The position numbers and the translations under genes are program-made. A DNA stretch of 42,550 nt, taken from positions 1 through 42,550 of the forward strand of contig DFIU01000016.1 of assembly GCA_002371465.1 (NCBI GenBank), written 5' to 3'. The DNA is from Lachnospiraceae bacterium UBA3689. Its GTDB lineage: Bacteria; Bacillota; Clostridia; Lachnospirales; Lachnospiraceae. The notes below the pieces were generated by a model that saw nothing but the letters and a program-made list of their open reading frames with translations, had not been told where the DNA came from and searched no databases. Below are positions 1 through 8,057 of the stretch, piece by piece. How positions within the stretch are numbered: position 1 is the stretch's first letter; every line of letters starts with the position of its first letter.

Positions 1-11
1 TGTTTATTTAA

Positions 12-398
12 TCAGCAAACACTAAGTATACCTCTTGGATCATCTTTGGAATTCATTAGTCTTGCCGGCCCTCCGGATTGATATTTTCGATGCCATGTAT
101 AAATGGAAGCGCGACTGTATCCTGTTTCTTCTGAGACTAATTGTACGTTTTCTCCTTCGATAAAGCAACGATGAAGAATAGCAAGCTTTGTTTCAAGTGA
201 TGGATGAAGGGGATGATCTGGTGCATTATTTATTTGTTTTCGTTCAGCGTTCTTCTTGGGAGGAGCATTTCGTTGCTTTAACCATAGATACAGACCTGCC
301 CGACTCTCTGGATACCCCAGCGATTGCATGACTTTTGTGACGGAATGGCATTTATCATACAATGCCAACGCTTTTTCTCGTTGTTCTTTTGAACACAT
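12..398 (-). mobile_element. IS3-family transposase OrfA (element runs off the left edge)
   Basis: This 128-residue protein matches the OrfA helix-turn-helix subunit of IS3-family (IS150-like) transposases, which binds the element ends and normally forms the active OrfAB transposase by frameshifting into OrfB. The N-terminal part (MCSKEQREKALALYD, then GYPESRAGLYLWLKQRN) is the first helix-turn-helix. A second one lies near residues 80-105 (LVSEETGYSRASIYTWHRKY). I chose the ATG at 398 because GGGAG sits six bases upstream; a longer reading from 446 would lie in the element's terminal region. OrfB would lie beyond coordinate 1, so whether the element is intact cannot be judged. The left terminal repeat is probably near 445-470 but was not resolved. 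Confidence 0.8.
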
Positions 399-553
399 TT
401 CGTGCTCCCTTTCAGAGCCCTTCAAAGTCCAGCTTTTTGTCCGCACCCCTTTATCTAGAAACTATCATCATATTCTATGTTTTTAAAATGAAAATTGATA
501 TAGAATCCACCCATAGCTGTAACTTTCCTAATTTGTATTTCTCTTCATAGAAT

Positions 554-589
554 ATTTGCCAAAGCCTGATATACAAGACTTTGGCAAAT
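554..589 (-). terminator. Hairpin downstream of vsr
   Basis: Perfect 11-bp inverted repeat (ATTTGCCAAAG / CTTTGGCAAAT) with a 14-nt loop, 42 nt after the vsr stop codon. The run of T that follows is weak, so it may be an inefficient terminator or an mRNA 3'-stabilising hairpin. The gap between vsr and the IS3 element (about 470-630) shows nothing else. Confidence 0.45.
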
Positions 590-630
590 GCATGGCTGTT
601 TCAAATAACATATGAATACTATTTCTAAGA

Positions 631-1044
631 TTAACCGACAATCTCTTGAATAAGAGATGTAAGCGTTTCCTCTCGGACTCTCTTTTTTAGCTCACACTCC
701 CAAATGACGATTACTTTCCAACCCATGTCTTTTAAGGCTTTGTAATTTCCTGAATCTCGTTCAATATTTCTTTGTATCTTTGGCTTCCAATATTCCAAAT
801 TAGACTTAGGCAGCCTAGATCTTGAGCAATTATGCATATGCCAGAAACAGCCGTTTACAAAAATTACTGTGCGATATTTAGGTAGAACTATATCTGGCTT
901 TCCAGGGAATCTTTTGTCATTTTTTCTATAACGAAATCCATGTGCAAAAAGATACTTCCTCACCAATTCTTCCGGCTTAGTATTAGTGCTTCTGATTTTT
1001 GACATGTTTTGACTTTGTTCTTCCGGAGTCTTAGTATCAGCCAT
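631..1044 (-). CDS. vsr: Very short patch repair endonuclease Vsr
   Basis: This 137-aa protein is a Vsr-type mismatch endonuclease. The family nicks DNA 5' of the T in T:G mismatches created when 5-methylcytosine deaminates at methylase target sites. Visible hallmarks are the N-terminal NMSKIRSTNTKPE region, the catalytic-core PDIVLPKYRTVIFVNGCFWH segment (about residues 50-69), and the following HNC that continues the zinc site. Length is typical. The ATG at 1044 has AGAGGT upstream. Vsr genes normally sit beside a C5 cytosine methyltransferase. None is complete here: the space upstream holds a decayed IS30 transposase and a 25-codon tail of another gene ending 12 nt before the vsr start, so vsr is probably an orphan of a destroyed methylase or restriction locus. 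Confidence 0.9.
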   Translation of the reverse strand: MADTKTPEEQSQNMSKIRSTNTKPEELVRKYLFAHGFRYRKNDKRFPGKPDIVLPKYRTVIFVNGCFWHMHNCSRSRLPKSNLEYWKPKIQRNIERDSGNYKALKDMGWKVIVIWECELKKRVREETLTSLIQEIVG

Positions 1045-1056
1045 AATAATACCTCT

Positions 1057-1131
1057 TTAATTAGCCTCTCCAGTATAATAAGCATAATCACCAGGAAGTT
1101 TAATGTTTGGTATCCATAGCTGTTGTCCATC
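1057..1131 (-). pseudogene. C-terminal stub of the gene formerly upstream of vsr
   Basis: In a different frame from the IS30 remnant, codons encoding DGQQLWIPNIKLPGDYAYY followed by TGEAN run to a TAA at 1057-1059, only 12 nt before the vsr start codon. That spacing is typical of translationally coupled genes. The frame stays open for a short way into the IS30 remnant, but the remnant's transposase frame is the better match there. I read this as the surviving 3' end of a partner gene disrupted by the insertion. By analogy with other vsr loci it could be a methylase or restriction protein, but 24 residues are too few to identify. Confidence 0.4.
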
Positions 1132-1325
1132 TTTAAAGCCTCTTCTCCGTAGTGGAAGCTGAACGTTTCGTAGGGACTGCGATCGTTCAGCTTTTTCCAT
1201 TTGTAGGAATTGATGCGATCCATCATCCTGGTTATATCTTTCTGGTTAAACATCTTTCCGCCGACAGTTCCGATCACGGAATCCATCTGGACGGCAGCCG
1301 TATCTGTCAATGAGTAAACTGCTCT
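1131..1325 (-). pseudogene. IS30-family transposase remnant, internally deleted
   Basis: The reading frame joins two distant parts of an IS30-family transposase. AVQMDSVIGTVGGK is the segment around the first catalytic Asp of the DDE domain. It is followed directly, near 1253, by FNQKDITRMMDRINSY and KLNDRSPYETFSFHYGEE, the extreme C-terminus. The stretch of roughly a hundred residues that would carry the other two catalytic acids is missing, as is the whole N-terminal DNA-binding half; a stop codon lies in frame at 1338-1340. After about 1131 the frame runs into unrelated sequence. The element is dead. Confidence 0.75.
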
Positions 1326-1422
1326 CGCCCAAGAGTCTTATTCATCGAGATGGTGATTTCAAATGCAACAAAAAAATTCCTGCAGATACATAGAATGTTG
1401 GTCTGCAAGAATTCCAAGACAG

Positions 1423-1453
1423 AAAAATAGGGCCCGGTCTTTCGACAGAGCCC
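1423..1453 (-). terminator. Rho-independent terminator of queA
   Basis: On the minus strand a 10-bp stem (GGGCTCTGTC / GACCGGGCCC, one mismatch and one G-U) closes a GAAA tetraloop and is followed by a T-rich run. It lies about 80 nt after the queA stop codon. Confidence 0.8.
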
Positions 1454-1531
1454 TTACAAAAGCATTTCTACTTTTCCTCCGTACAAACATCTGGCATTTC
1501 GTCAATTCGGTAATGCGGATTCACTTCGTGC

Positions 1532-2575
1532 TTAGATGATGATCATGGCATCGCCGAAGGAGAAGAACCTGTATTTTTCCTCAACGGCGTGCTTGTACGC
1601 CGCTAAAATCTGGTCCTTCCCGGCGAAGGCCGAAACCAGCATGATGAGCGTCGACTCCGGCAAATGGAAATTGGTAATGAGGCCATCCATGATCTTCCAC
1701 TTATAACCTGGGTAGATGAAAATGCTGGTCCAGGCAGAACCCGGCTGCAAAATGCCGTTTTCATCCGTCGCTGATTCCAGCGTCCGGCAGGACGTCGTCC
1801 CGACGCAGATGACCCGGTGACCAGACTTCTTGGTCTCATTGATCACCTCTGCCGCCTCCGGCTTTACGATATACTGTTCGGAATGCATATGGTGCTCCAG
1901 GATATCGTCCGCCTTAACCGGGCGGAAGGTTCCCAGCCCCACATGAAGGGTGACATGGGCGATCTTGACTCCCATCGCCTTGATCTCCTCCAGCAGTTCC
2001 TTGGTGAAATGCAGTCCCGCTGTCGGAGCTGCCGCCGATCCGTTGTACTGGGCGTAGACCGTATTGTAGCGGTCCCGATCCTTTAATTTGTGGTGGATAT
2101 AGGGCGGCAGGGGCATTTCACCCAGCTTTAGGAGTTCCTCTTCAAAGATGCCGTCATAAGTAAAACGGATCTTACGATTACCCTCCTCCAGGATATCCTC
2201 GACCTGTCCGACCAGGGGGTAGTGACCGGTTTCGTCCGCCTCGCCGAAGTTGACGACCGTTCCGACCCGCATCTTCTTGCCGGGCTTGACTAAAGTCTCC
2301 CACTCATCGTCGGACAGCCGCTTTAAGAGCAGGACCTCGACCTTGCCGCCCGTTTCGGCACGGTGACCGTAGAGACGGGCGGGAATAACCTTAGTATCAT
2401 TGATCACCAGACAGTCGCCCGCCTGTAAATAGTTCTTTACATTTTTGAAGGTATCGTCTTCATAAGCTCCGGTTGCGCGGTCCAGGTGCAAGAGCCGGGA
2501 TGAGGACCGGTCGATGAGCGGATCCTGGGCGATAAGTTCCTTGGGTAAATCATAGTAAAAATCTGATGTCTTCAT
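1532..2575 (-). CDS. queA: S-adenosylmethionine:tRNA ribosyltransferase-isomerase QueA
   Basis: QueA transfers and isomerises the ribosyl group of SAM onto 7-aminomethyl-7-deazaguanine in tRNA, giving epoxyqueuosine, a late step of queuosine synthesis in the cytoplasm. The 347-aa protein has the normal length and family blocks: MKTSDFYYDLPKELIAQDP at the N-terminus, GDCLVINDTKVIPARLYG, the AAPTAGLHFT motif near residue 185, and HVTLHVGLGTFRPV. The start is the ATG at 2575; the longer upstream frame lacks family similarity. The strong AGGAGGAG site lies 26 nt from this ATG, separated by a hairpin. No other queuosine gene is nearby. It has its own promoters and terminator, so it looks monocistronic. 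Confidence 0.97.
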   Translation of the reverse strand: MKTSDFYYDLPKELIAQDPLIDRSSSRLLHLDRATGAYEDDTFKNVKNYLQAGDCLVINDTKVIPARLYGHRAETGGKVEVLLLKRLSDDEWETLVKPGKKMRVGTVVNFGEADETGHYPLVGQVEDILEEGNRKIRFTYDGIFEEELLKLGEMPLPPYIHHKLKDRDRYNTVYAQYNGSAAAPTAGLHFTKELLEEIKAMGVKIAHVTLHVGLGTFRPVKADDILEHHMHSEQYIVKPEAAEVINETKKSGHRVICVGTTSCRTLESATDENGILQPGSAWTSIFIYPGYKWKIMDGLITNFHLPESTLIMLVSAFAGKDQILAAYKHAVEEKYRFFSFGDAMIII

Positions 2576-2581
2576 AGTTCG

Positions 2582-2610
2582 GCAGACCTGACTTAGTCTG
2601 CTCTCCTCCT
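2582..2610 (-). promoter_or_regulatory. queA ribosome binding site followed by a spacer hairpin
   Basis: The Shine-Dalgarno sequence (AGGAGGAGA, 2602-2610) is 26 nt from the queA ATG, too far for normal initiation. Exactly between them is a 20-nt hairpin (2582-2601): GCAGACT, loop AAGTCA, GGTCTGC, seven pairs including one T-G. Folding it out leaves six nucleotides between the Shine-Dalgarno site and the start codon, a normal spacing. Confidence 0.6.
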
Positions 2611-2626
2611 GTCTTTTAAAAATGCA

Positions 2627-2640
2627 GCCGCTTAAGCGGC
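2627..2640 (-). promoter_or_regulatory. Short palindrome in the queA leader
   Basis: GCCGCTTAAGCGGC is a perfect 14-bp palindrome just after the predicted transcription start of the proximal queA promoter, followed on the minus strand by TGCATTTTT. It could act as a weak attenuator-like hairpin or a protein-binding operator; the sequence does not distinguish these. Confidence 0.35.
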
Positions 2641-2649
2641 ACAACTGCC

Positions 2650-2677
2650 ATTATACACGTTTTATCCGCCTTGTCAT
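2650..2677 (-). promoter_or_regulatory. Proximal queA promoter
   Basis: ATGACA (2672-2677), 16 nt, TATAAT (2650-2655) on the minus strand. The expected start is near 2643, about 70 nt before the queA start codon. Confidence 0.6.
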
Positions 2678-2724
2678 GGGTCCCATAATTAAAGTTGTAG
2701 CTTTTCTGGATTGGACTTTGTAAG

Positions 2725-2754
2725 ATTATACCGCGTCATCCGATCCCAATACAA
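2725..2754 (-). promoter_or_regulatory. Distal queA promoter
   Basis: TTGTAT (2749-2754), 18 nt, TATAAT (2725-2730) on the minus strand, 75 nt upstream of the proximal promoter. Both lie in the gap between the histidine phosphatase gene and queA. Confidence 0.5.
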
Positions 2755-2786
2755 AAGACACCCCTGCCTATTCCAGTCCGACCAAT

Positions 2787-3416
2787 TCACCGGTACCAGT
2801 CCACGACCCCTGAATGGTAGAAAATGACATCCTGCTGCACATTGACCACTTGTCCATCCTTCAGCTTTACGATGCAGACCGAGCAGTTGGGCGGAACGCA
2901 GCCATGCCAGAAACTGCCGCCCCAGACGCTGGTCATGAGTGCCCGCCCCGCGGCTCCGTGGGTCGACACCAGGATCCGCTTGTCGGCATTTTGGGAATCG
3001 GTCCGCAGGTTCTCGTAAAAGGCGTGGGTCCGCGCGATAACATCCTGAGGACTTTCCCCCTGGGGCGGCGTGGGATAAAGTTCCATCTGCCCGTTCAACG
3101 CCTTTAAGAGCCTGGGATCCGCGGTCCGGCTGGTTCGGGAGACGTCTGTGCCTTCATAAATTCCAAAACTCATTTCCCGAATTCGGTCATCCTTGATAAT
3201 CGGAAGTCCCCGGTCCCCCAGCACCAGCTTTGCCGTCTCATAGGCGCGCGCCAGGGGGCTAGAATAGCAAAGATCAAACTTGGTATCCTTCAGCGCCTCT
3301 CCCACTTCCCGCGCGAGTTTCCGACCTTCCTCATTTAGGGGAATATCCGATCCCCCCTGCAGGAGGTGGCTCTCATTCCATTTTGTTGTTCCGTGACGCA
3401 AAACATACAGTTCCAT
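2787..3416 (-). CDS. Histidine phosphatase family protein (phosphoglycerate mutase-like)
   Basis: This 209-aa protein belongs to the histidine phosphatase superfamily. The N-terminal LRHGTTKWNE (residues 5-14) carries the phosphorylated histidine in the RHG motif. Further blocks are SSPLARAYETA, the EMSFGIYEG segment with the acid/base glutamate, and STHGAAGR with the second catalytic histidine. It resembles the small cobC/gpmB-like phosphatases of Clostridia, so the substrate cannot be assigned and it should not be called a glycolytic mutase without testing. The ATG at 3416 was chosen because GGAG lies eight bases upstream; a TTG at 3428 overlaps that site. It follows pheT after a terminator-like hairpin, so expression may depend on readthrough. 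Confidence 0.85.
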   Translation of the reverse strand: MELYVLRHGTTKWNESHLLQGGSDIPLNEEGRKLAREVGEALKDTKFDLCYSSPLARAYETAKLVLGDRGLPIIKDDRIREMSFGIYEGTDVSRTSRTADPRLLKALNGQMELYPTPPQGESPQDVIARTHAFYENLRTDSQNADKRILVSTHGAAGRALMTSVWGGSFWHGCVPPNCSVCIVKLKDGQVVNVQQDVIFYHSGVVDWYR

Positions 3417-3428
3417 TTTATTCTCCAA

Positions 3429-3473
3429 ATAAAAACTGTGAAAGCAGATCCCTTAAGAACTTACTTTCACAGT
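3429..3473 (-). terminator. Terminator-like hairpin between pheT and the phosphatase gene
   Basis: A perfect 10-bp stem (ACTGTGAAAG / CTTTCACAGT, 3435-3473) is followed on the minus strand by TTTTTATTT, immediately before the ribosome binding site of the phosphatase gene. It probably ends most pheST transcription. Confidence 0.75.
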
Positions 3474-3488
3474 CGGATTTAAAGTCTC

Positions 3489-5909
3489 TTACTTTCTCAG
3501 CTCGATCCCCATGCCGTCAAGACCGTTTAAGATCTTCTTCATGGCAGCGGTAATCTCGGCTTCCTCTAAGGTCTTGTCCTTGTGGCGGAAGGAAAGCGCG
3601 TAAGCCATGGACTTAAAGCCCGGCAGAATCGGCGCTCCCTCGTAGAGGTCGAACAGCTCGCAGCTCTCCAGGATCTTGCCGCCCCTCTGCTTGATCATTT
3701 TTTCGATCTCCCAGTTGGTCACCTTCTTGGGTACGATCATGGAAATGTCCCGGCTGACCGCCGGATATTTGGCGACTTCGGTAAACTTATAATCGAAGTT
3801 TACCATGGGAGAGATCATCTTCAGATCCAGAACCGCGACATAGACGCGGTCGCCGATTCCGTAGTTGGAGGCAACTGTTGGATGGATCTCGCCGGTATTG
3901 CCGATCAGCTGATTATCATAGTAGATATCCGCCTGTCTGCCCGGATGATAGTAAGCCTTTTTCACGTCCGCCCGGTACTCGGGCTCCTCTCTTAAGCCGA
4001 TCTTTTCAAGGAAGGTCTCAACCGCCCCCTTCATCGTGAAGAAGTCACCCTCTCCGTACATGCCCAGTGTAAATTTCATCCGCTCATCCGGCAGATCGCT
4101 TAAGGGCAGAGACTTTGCCAGATAGACATTACCGATCTCATAGAGGCGGACGTCCTTGTTCCTGCGGTTGTAGTTGGTCGAAAGAGACTGCAGCATACCG
4201 TTTAAGGTCAGGGTTCTCATGATCGAGAAGTCCGGTCCCAGCGGGTTGCGGATCTCAATCGCCCTGCGCTCCGGAGCGTCCTCAGCAAGGAGCAGCTTGT
4301 CAAAGACCTTGGGGGATTCAAAGCTGTAGCAATAGCCCTGGGAGAAGCCGCACTCCTCCGCCGCGTCTCTGGCATAACCCTGGATGATCATGTCAAATTG
4401 AAGACCGCCGGCAGTGTTGCCGCCCTTGGGCAGGGTGGTCGGGATATTGTCATAGCCGAAGAAGCGAGCCACCTCTTCCGCCAGATCACAGGTCCGAAGC
4501 AGGTCCTGACGGAAGGTCGGAACAATCACAACCTTTCTGTCCGCGTCGTAGGAAAGATCCTCTTTTTCAAAATACCGGATCATGTCCTCTTCCGCTACGG
4601 AAGTTCCCAGCATGGCGTTGATCTTGTCCGGCTCAAAGGGAATTTCAACCGGCTCTCGTTTGACCGGATAATAATCGATCGCTCCGCCGACCACTTCTCC
4701 GGCGCCAAATTCCTCCATCAGAGCGCAGGCGCGGTTCATGGCTTCCATAGCCGTGTTGGGATCGAGGCCCTTATCGAACTTCTGGGATGCATCCGTCTGC
4801 AGACCGATCCGCTTGGAGGAAAGGCGGATATTGGTCCCGTCGAAGCAGGCTGCCTCAAAGAGAACCGTCTTGACGTCGTCGGTAATCATGGAATCTTCGC
4901 CGCCCATGATACCGGCGATACCCACATAGCGTTCGCCGTCCGCGATCATGAGGACCTGGTCGTCGAGCGGTCTTTCAATGCCGTCCAGAGTCTTGAAGGT
5001 CTCCTTGTTGGCAGCTCTCTTTACGACGATTTTCTTGCCCCGGATCGTATCATAGTCATAGGAGTGCATAGGCTGACCGTATTCCGCCATCACGAAGTTG
5101 GTGATATCGACAATATTGTTGATGGGTCGGATGCCCTGGGAAGCCAGGCATCTCTGCATCCATTTTGGGGAAGGTCCGATCTTAACATTTTTTACGACCC
5201 TTGCCGTATAGCGCGGGCAAAGATCCGGATCTTTGACATCGACGCTGATATAGCCGCTCACATCCTCGTCATTGCCGGTCTCGGGAATTTCCGGCAGGAC
5301 CAGGTCCTTATGGAAGGTCGCCGCCGCTTCCCGGGCAATGCCGATGACGCTGTAGCAGTCGACCCGGTTGGAGGTGATTTCATATTCGATGACCGAATCG
5401 TGAAGTCCCAGGACTTCGACCGCATCCGCGCCGACCGGGGTCTCCTCCGGGAAGACATAGATGCCATCGGGGTCCGCCTCCGGATAGAATTCATGGGAGG
5501 AACCCAGCTCTTCGATGGAGCAGATCATACCGCAGGATTCCACGCCGCGCAGCTTGCCCTTTTTAATCCGAAAGCCCTCGTCCGCTTCGCCGTCCCGGTG
5601 GGAGGCCGCGACATTGCCGCCGTCCAATACGACCGGAACCTTCTGTCCGGCTGCGACATTGGGCGCGCCGCAGACAATCTGTAAGGGCTCGCCTTCTCCG
5701 ACATCCACCGTGCAGATATGGAGGTGGTCGGAATCCGGGTGAGGCACGCAGGTCAGGACCTGACCGACTACGATCTTGCTAAGGTTCCGATCCAGATTGG
5801 TGCAGGTCTCTACCTTGGTTCCGGAAAGGGTCATGGCGTCACAGTAGTCCTGAGGCGCAACGTCAAGATCCGGCACATATTTTCTTAACCATGAAAGTGA
5901 TGTATTCAT
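3489..5909 (-). CDS. pheT: Phenylalanyl-tRNA synthetase beta subunit
   Basis: PheT pairs with PheS as an alpha2-beta2 enzyme that charges tRNA-Phe. The 806-aa length is standard. Domains in order: an N-terminal tRNA-binding (EMAP/OB) domain around residues 40-155 (VGQVLTCVPHPDSDHLHIC, VCGAPNVAAGQKVPV), the B3/B4 editing region near 210-390 (SNRVDCYSVIGIAREAA, NNIVDITNFVMAEYGQPMH), the B5 region, the synthetase-like core (RNPLGPDFSIMRT, YEIGNVY), and a C-terminal FDX-ACB anticodon-binding domain (KYPAVSRDISMIVPK). GGAG lies about ten bases before the ATG, which is 33 nt after the pheS stop. It ends just before a terminator-like hairpin. Nothing unusual is seen. Confidence 0.98.
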   Translation of the reverse strand: MNTSLSWLRKYVPDLDVAPQDYCDAMTLSGTKVETCTNLDRNLSKIVVGQVLTCVPHPDSDHLHICTVDVGEGEPLQIVCGAPNVAAGQKVPVVLDGGNVAASHRDGEADEGFRIKKGKLRGVESCGMICSIEELGSSHEFYPEADPDGIYVFPEETPVGADAVEVLGLHDSVIEYEITSNRVDCYSVIGIAREAAATFHKDLVLPEIPETGNDEDVSGYISVDVKDPDLCPRYTARVVKNVKIGPSPKWMQRCLASQGIRPINNIVDITNFVMAEYGQPMHSYDYDTIRGKKIVVKRAANKETFKTLDGIERPLDDQVLMIADGERYVGIAGIMGGEDSMITDDVKTVLFEAACFDGTNIRLSSKRIGLQTDASQKFDKGLDPNTAMEAMNRACALMEEFGAGEVVGGAIDYYPVKREPVEIPFEPDKINAMLGTSVAEEDMIRYFEKEDLSYDADRKVVIVPTFRQDLLRTCDLAEEVARFFGYDNIPTTLPKGGNTAGGLQFDMIIQGYARDAAEECGFSQGYCYSFESPKVFDKLLLAEDAPERRAIEIRNPLGPDFSIMRTLTLNGMLQSLSTNYNRRNKDVRLYEIGNVYLAKSLPLSDLPDERMKFTLGMYGEGDFFTMKGAVETFLEKIGLREEPEYRADVKKAYYHPGRQADIYYDNQLIGNTGEIHPTVASNYGIGDRVYVAVLDLKMISPMVNFDYKFTEVAKYPAVSRDISMIVPKKVTNWEIEKMIKQRGGKILESCELFDLYEGAPILPGFKSMAYALSFRHKDKTLEEAEITAAMKKILNGLDGMGIELRK

Positions 5910-5942
5910 TTTAAAGTCTATCTCCGTTTCTTCCTGCTGTCA

Positions 5943-6971
5943 TCAGAACTGATTGAGGAACCTGACGTCGTTCTCATAGAGGAGACGCATATCGTCGATC
6001 TCATATTTTAAAAGGGCGATTCGCTCCAGCCCGACGCCGAAGGCAAAGCCGCCGTATTCTTCGGGATCAAGGCCGCACATCTCAAGGACGTGGGGATGGA
6101 CCATACCGCAGCCCAGGATCTCGATCCAGCCTTCTCCCTTGCAGAAGCGGCAGCCCTTGCCGCCGCATTTAAAGCAGCTGACGTCCATTTCCGCCGACGG
6201 CTCGGTAAAGGGGAAATGGTGGGGCCGGAACTTGGTCCTGGTATCGGGACCGAACATCTTCTTGGCGAAGATCTCCAGCGTCCCCTTCAGATCGGCAAAG
6301 GTCACGCTCTTGTCGATCACCAGTCCTTCGATCTGGTGGAAGGACGGGGAATGGGTCGCGTCCACTTCATCGGACCGGAAGACCCGACCGGGGGCGATCA
6401 TGCGGATGGGAAGCTTGCCCTGCTCCATGATTCTCGCCTGGACCGGGGAGGTCTGAGTTCTTAAGACGATATCATCGGTGATATAGAAGGTATCCTGTTC
6501 ATCCTTGGCCGGATGATTGGGCGGAATATTGAGCTTGGTGAAGTTGTACTCATCCAGCTCGATCTCCGGTCCTTCCATCACCTGATAGCCCATGCCGGTG
6601 AAGACCCGCTCCACCTCCTCGAGGGCGATCTGGTTGGGATGGCGATGTCCCACCTTCTGCTTCTTAGCCGGCAGGGTCACATCGATGGTCTCCGCTTCAA
6701 GCCGGGCAGTCAGTGCCGCCTGCTCCAGCTTCTTTTTGCTCAGCTCCATCTTCTCTTCGATTGCCTGGCGGGCCTCATTGACCCATTTGCCGACCTGGGG
6801 CTTTTCCTCCTTGGGAACATCCCGCATCAACTTCATGACCTCAGCCATGGCGCCCTTTTTACCCAGCACGTTGACCCGAATCGCGTTGAGCTTCTCCAGA
6901 CCGTCCGCCTCTTTGATCTCTTTGAGCGCCTGCTCTTTGATCTTTATTACCTTCTCCTCAATTTCACTCAT
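5943..6971 (-). CDS. pheS: Phenylalanyl-tRNA synthetase alpha subunit
   Basis: PheS is the catalytic subunit that activates phenylalanine and attaches it to tRNA-Phe. The 342-aa protein has an N-terminal coiled coil (about 1-90, arginine/lysine/glutamate-rich), then the class II core: GHRHPNQIALEEVERVF, the FDATHSP-like block VDATHSPSFHQIEGL, a four-cysteine CFKCGGKGCRFCKGEG insertion common in Clostridia, and motif 3 GFAFGVGLERIALLKY near the C-terminus. Its start overlaps the last eight bases of the yihY-like gene, so translation is probably coupled. No T-box leader is present here because the preceding gene abuts it; regulation must come from further upstream, in the galM region. Confidence 0.98.
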   Translation of the reverse strand: MSEIEEKVIKIKEQALKEIKEADGLEKLNAIRVNVLGKKGAMAEVMKLMRDVPKEEKPQVGKWVNEARQAIEEKMELSKKKLEQAALTARLEAETIDVTLPAKKQKVGHRHPNQIALEEVERVFTGMGYQVMEGPEIELDEYNFTKLNIPPNHPAKDEQDTFYITDDIVLRTQTSPVQARIMEQGKLPIRMIAPGRVFRSDEVDATHSPSFHQIEGLVIDKSVTFADLKGTLEIFAKKMFGPDTRTKFRPHHFPFTEPSAEMDVSCFKCGGKGCRFCKGEGWIEILGCGMVHPHVLEMCGLDPEEYGGFAFGVGLERIALLKYEIDDMRLLYENDVRFLNQF

Positions 6972-8040
6972 GTGAACCTCCTGGTCTTTCTTTCTTCTGA
7001 TCCGGACCTAAGTCCTTTCTCAAATCATCCTGGCCATCCGCGTCAAGCAGTTCATCTTTCTCTTTAAACTCATCCCAGCCGGCTTCCCCTTCATCCCATT
7101 CCAAATCCTCTTCATCATCCCGGATGGGCCGCCAGAGGGAATATTCATCCAGTTCCTTCTGCACTTCTTCATTTTTTCGGGACCGCGCGTCCTTGACCAC
7201 GTCGACCGACCGGACAAAGACGTTTCCATCAGGGTCCTCATACAGCACCCGGTTTAATTCCGCTCCGAATAAGATGAAGTAGGAGCAGAAATAGACCCAC
7301 ATCATGGCGAGAATCAAACCGGTCAGGGTTCCGTAGATTGCCGTAAAATTGGCGTTATGGCTGTAATAAAGGCTCAGCAGATAGGAAAAAAACATCCAGA
7401 CCGTTGAGACGATCAGGGCTCCCGGCAGCTGACTGCGAAAGGTGTAGCGGCAGTTGGGCAGAAATTTATAGATAAATAAAAATACCAGAATCAGCCCGAA
7501 ATACCCGAACAAAATTCGGAAGGAATGGATAAAGCGCACAATCTCGTTGATAACGGGATAGCGGGCTTCAATGACGATCTGGATTCTCTGTCCGAAAACG
7601 GCAAGCAGGACCGCTCCGACGACCAGCAGCATGAAGATCACGACATAGACCATGGACCGGAAACGGAGGAAAAACCAGCCTCTCGTCTCCCTCACTTTAC
7701 TGATTACATTCAGTCCATTGGTCAGGGCGTGAAAGACCTTCGCCGCCGACCAGACCAAAATCAGCAGGGAGATCGGCACATAGGCGTAAGTCTTGCGGTC
7801 GACCTCCTCCACGATGGTTCCTACATAATCTTTCAACCCGCTCGGAACGACGCTGAGCATGGCGTCCGTCAGCGAGGACAGATCCGCGTTCGCCCTGCGG
7901 CAGACCGCCACGAAGATCATAAAGAACGGAATAAACGATATAATAAGAAAATAGGCGCACGTTGCTGCGTATGCGCCCATGTGATCGTCTGCACACCTTG
8001 CTGCAAAGGACTTAAAGACTTTTAAGACATCCTTTATCAT
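6964..8040 (-). CDS. YihY/BrkB family inner-membrane protein
   Basis: This 358-aa protein has about six hydrophobic segments in its first 270 residues, beginning AYAATCAYFLIISFIPFFMI and ending MMWVYFCSYFILFGAELNRV. That is the pattern of the YihY/BrkB family (formerly mis-called ribonuclease BN). The final 85 residues are a highly charged cytoplasmic tail rich in D, E and K (DEEDLEWDEGEAGWDEF). The molecular role of the family is unsettled; an envelope or transport role is the usual guess. It sits 17 nt after galM and overlaps pheS by eight bases, so it is in one transcription unit with them. Confidence 0.88.
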   Translation of the reverse strand: MIKDVLKVFKSFAARCADDHMGAYAATCAYFLIISFIPFFMIFVAVCRRANADLSSLTDAMLSVVPSGLKDYVGTIVEEVDRKTYAYVPISLLILVWSAAKVFHALTNGLNVISKVRETRGWFFLRFRSMVYVVIFMLLVVGAVLLAVFGQRIQIVIEARYPVINEIVRFIHSFRILFGYFGLILVFLFIYKFLPNCRYTFRSQLPGALIVSTVWMFFSYLLSLYYSHNANFTAIYGTLTGLILAMMWVYFCSYFILFGAELNRVLYEDPDGNVFVRSVDVVKDARSRKNEEVQKELDEYSLWRPIRDDEEDLEWDEGEAGWDEFKEKDELLDADGQDDLRKDLGPDQKKERPGGSHE

Positions 8041-8057
8041 GGATCAGACGGATTCCT

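Noticed and set aside
960..1310. 116-aa minus-strand frame starting with TTG
   Set aside because: Only its first 60 codons resemble IS30; the rest is out-of-frame reading of the stub and vsr. Annotated as a pseudogene.
4398..5684. 428-aa plus-strand frame opposite pheT
   Set aside because: Antisense shadow produced by GC-rich codon use in pheT; no gene-like start or family motif.
6972..8057. T-box leader for pheST
   Set aside because: pheS overlaps the preceding gene and no T-box core (such as GGGTGG with its antiterminator) is visible in front of it.
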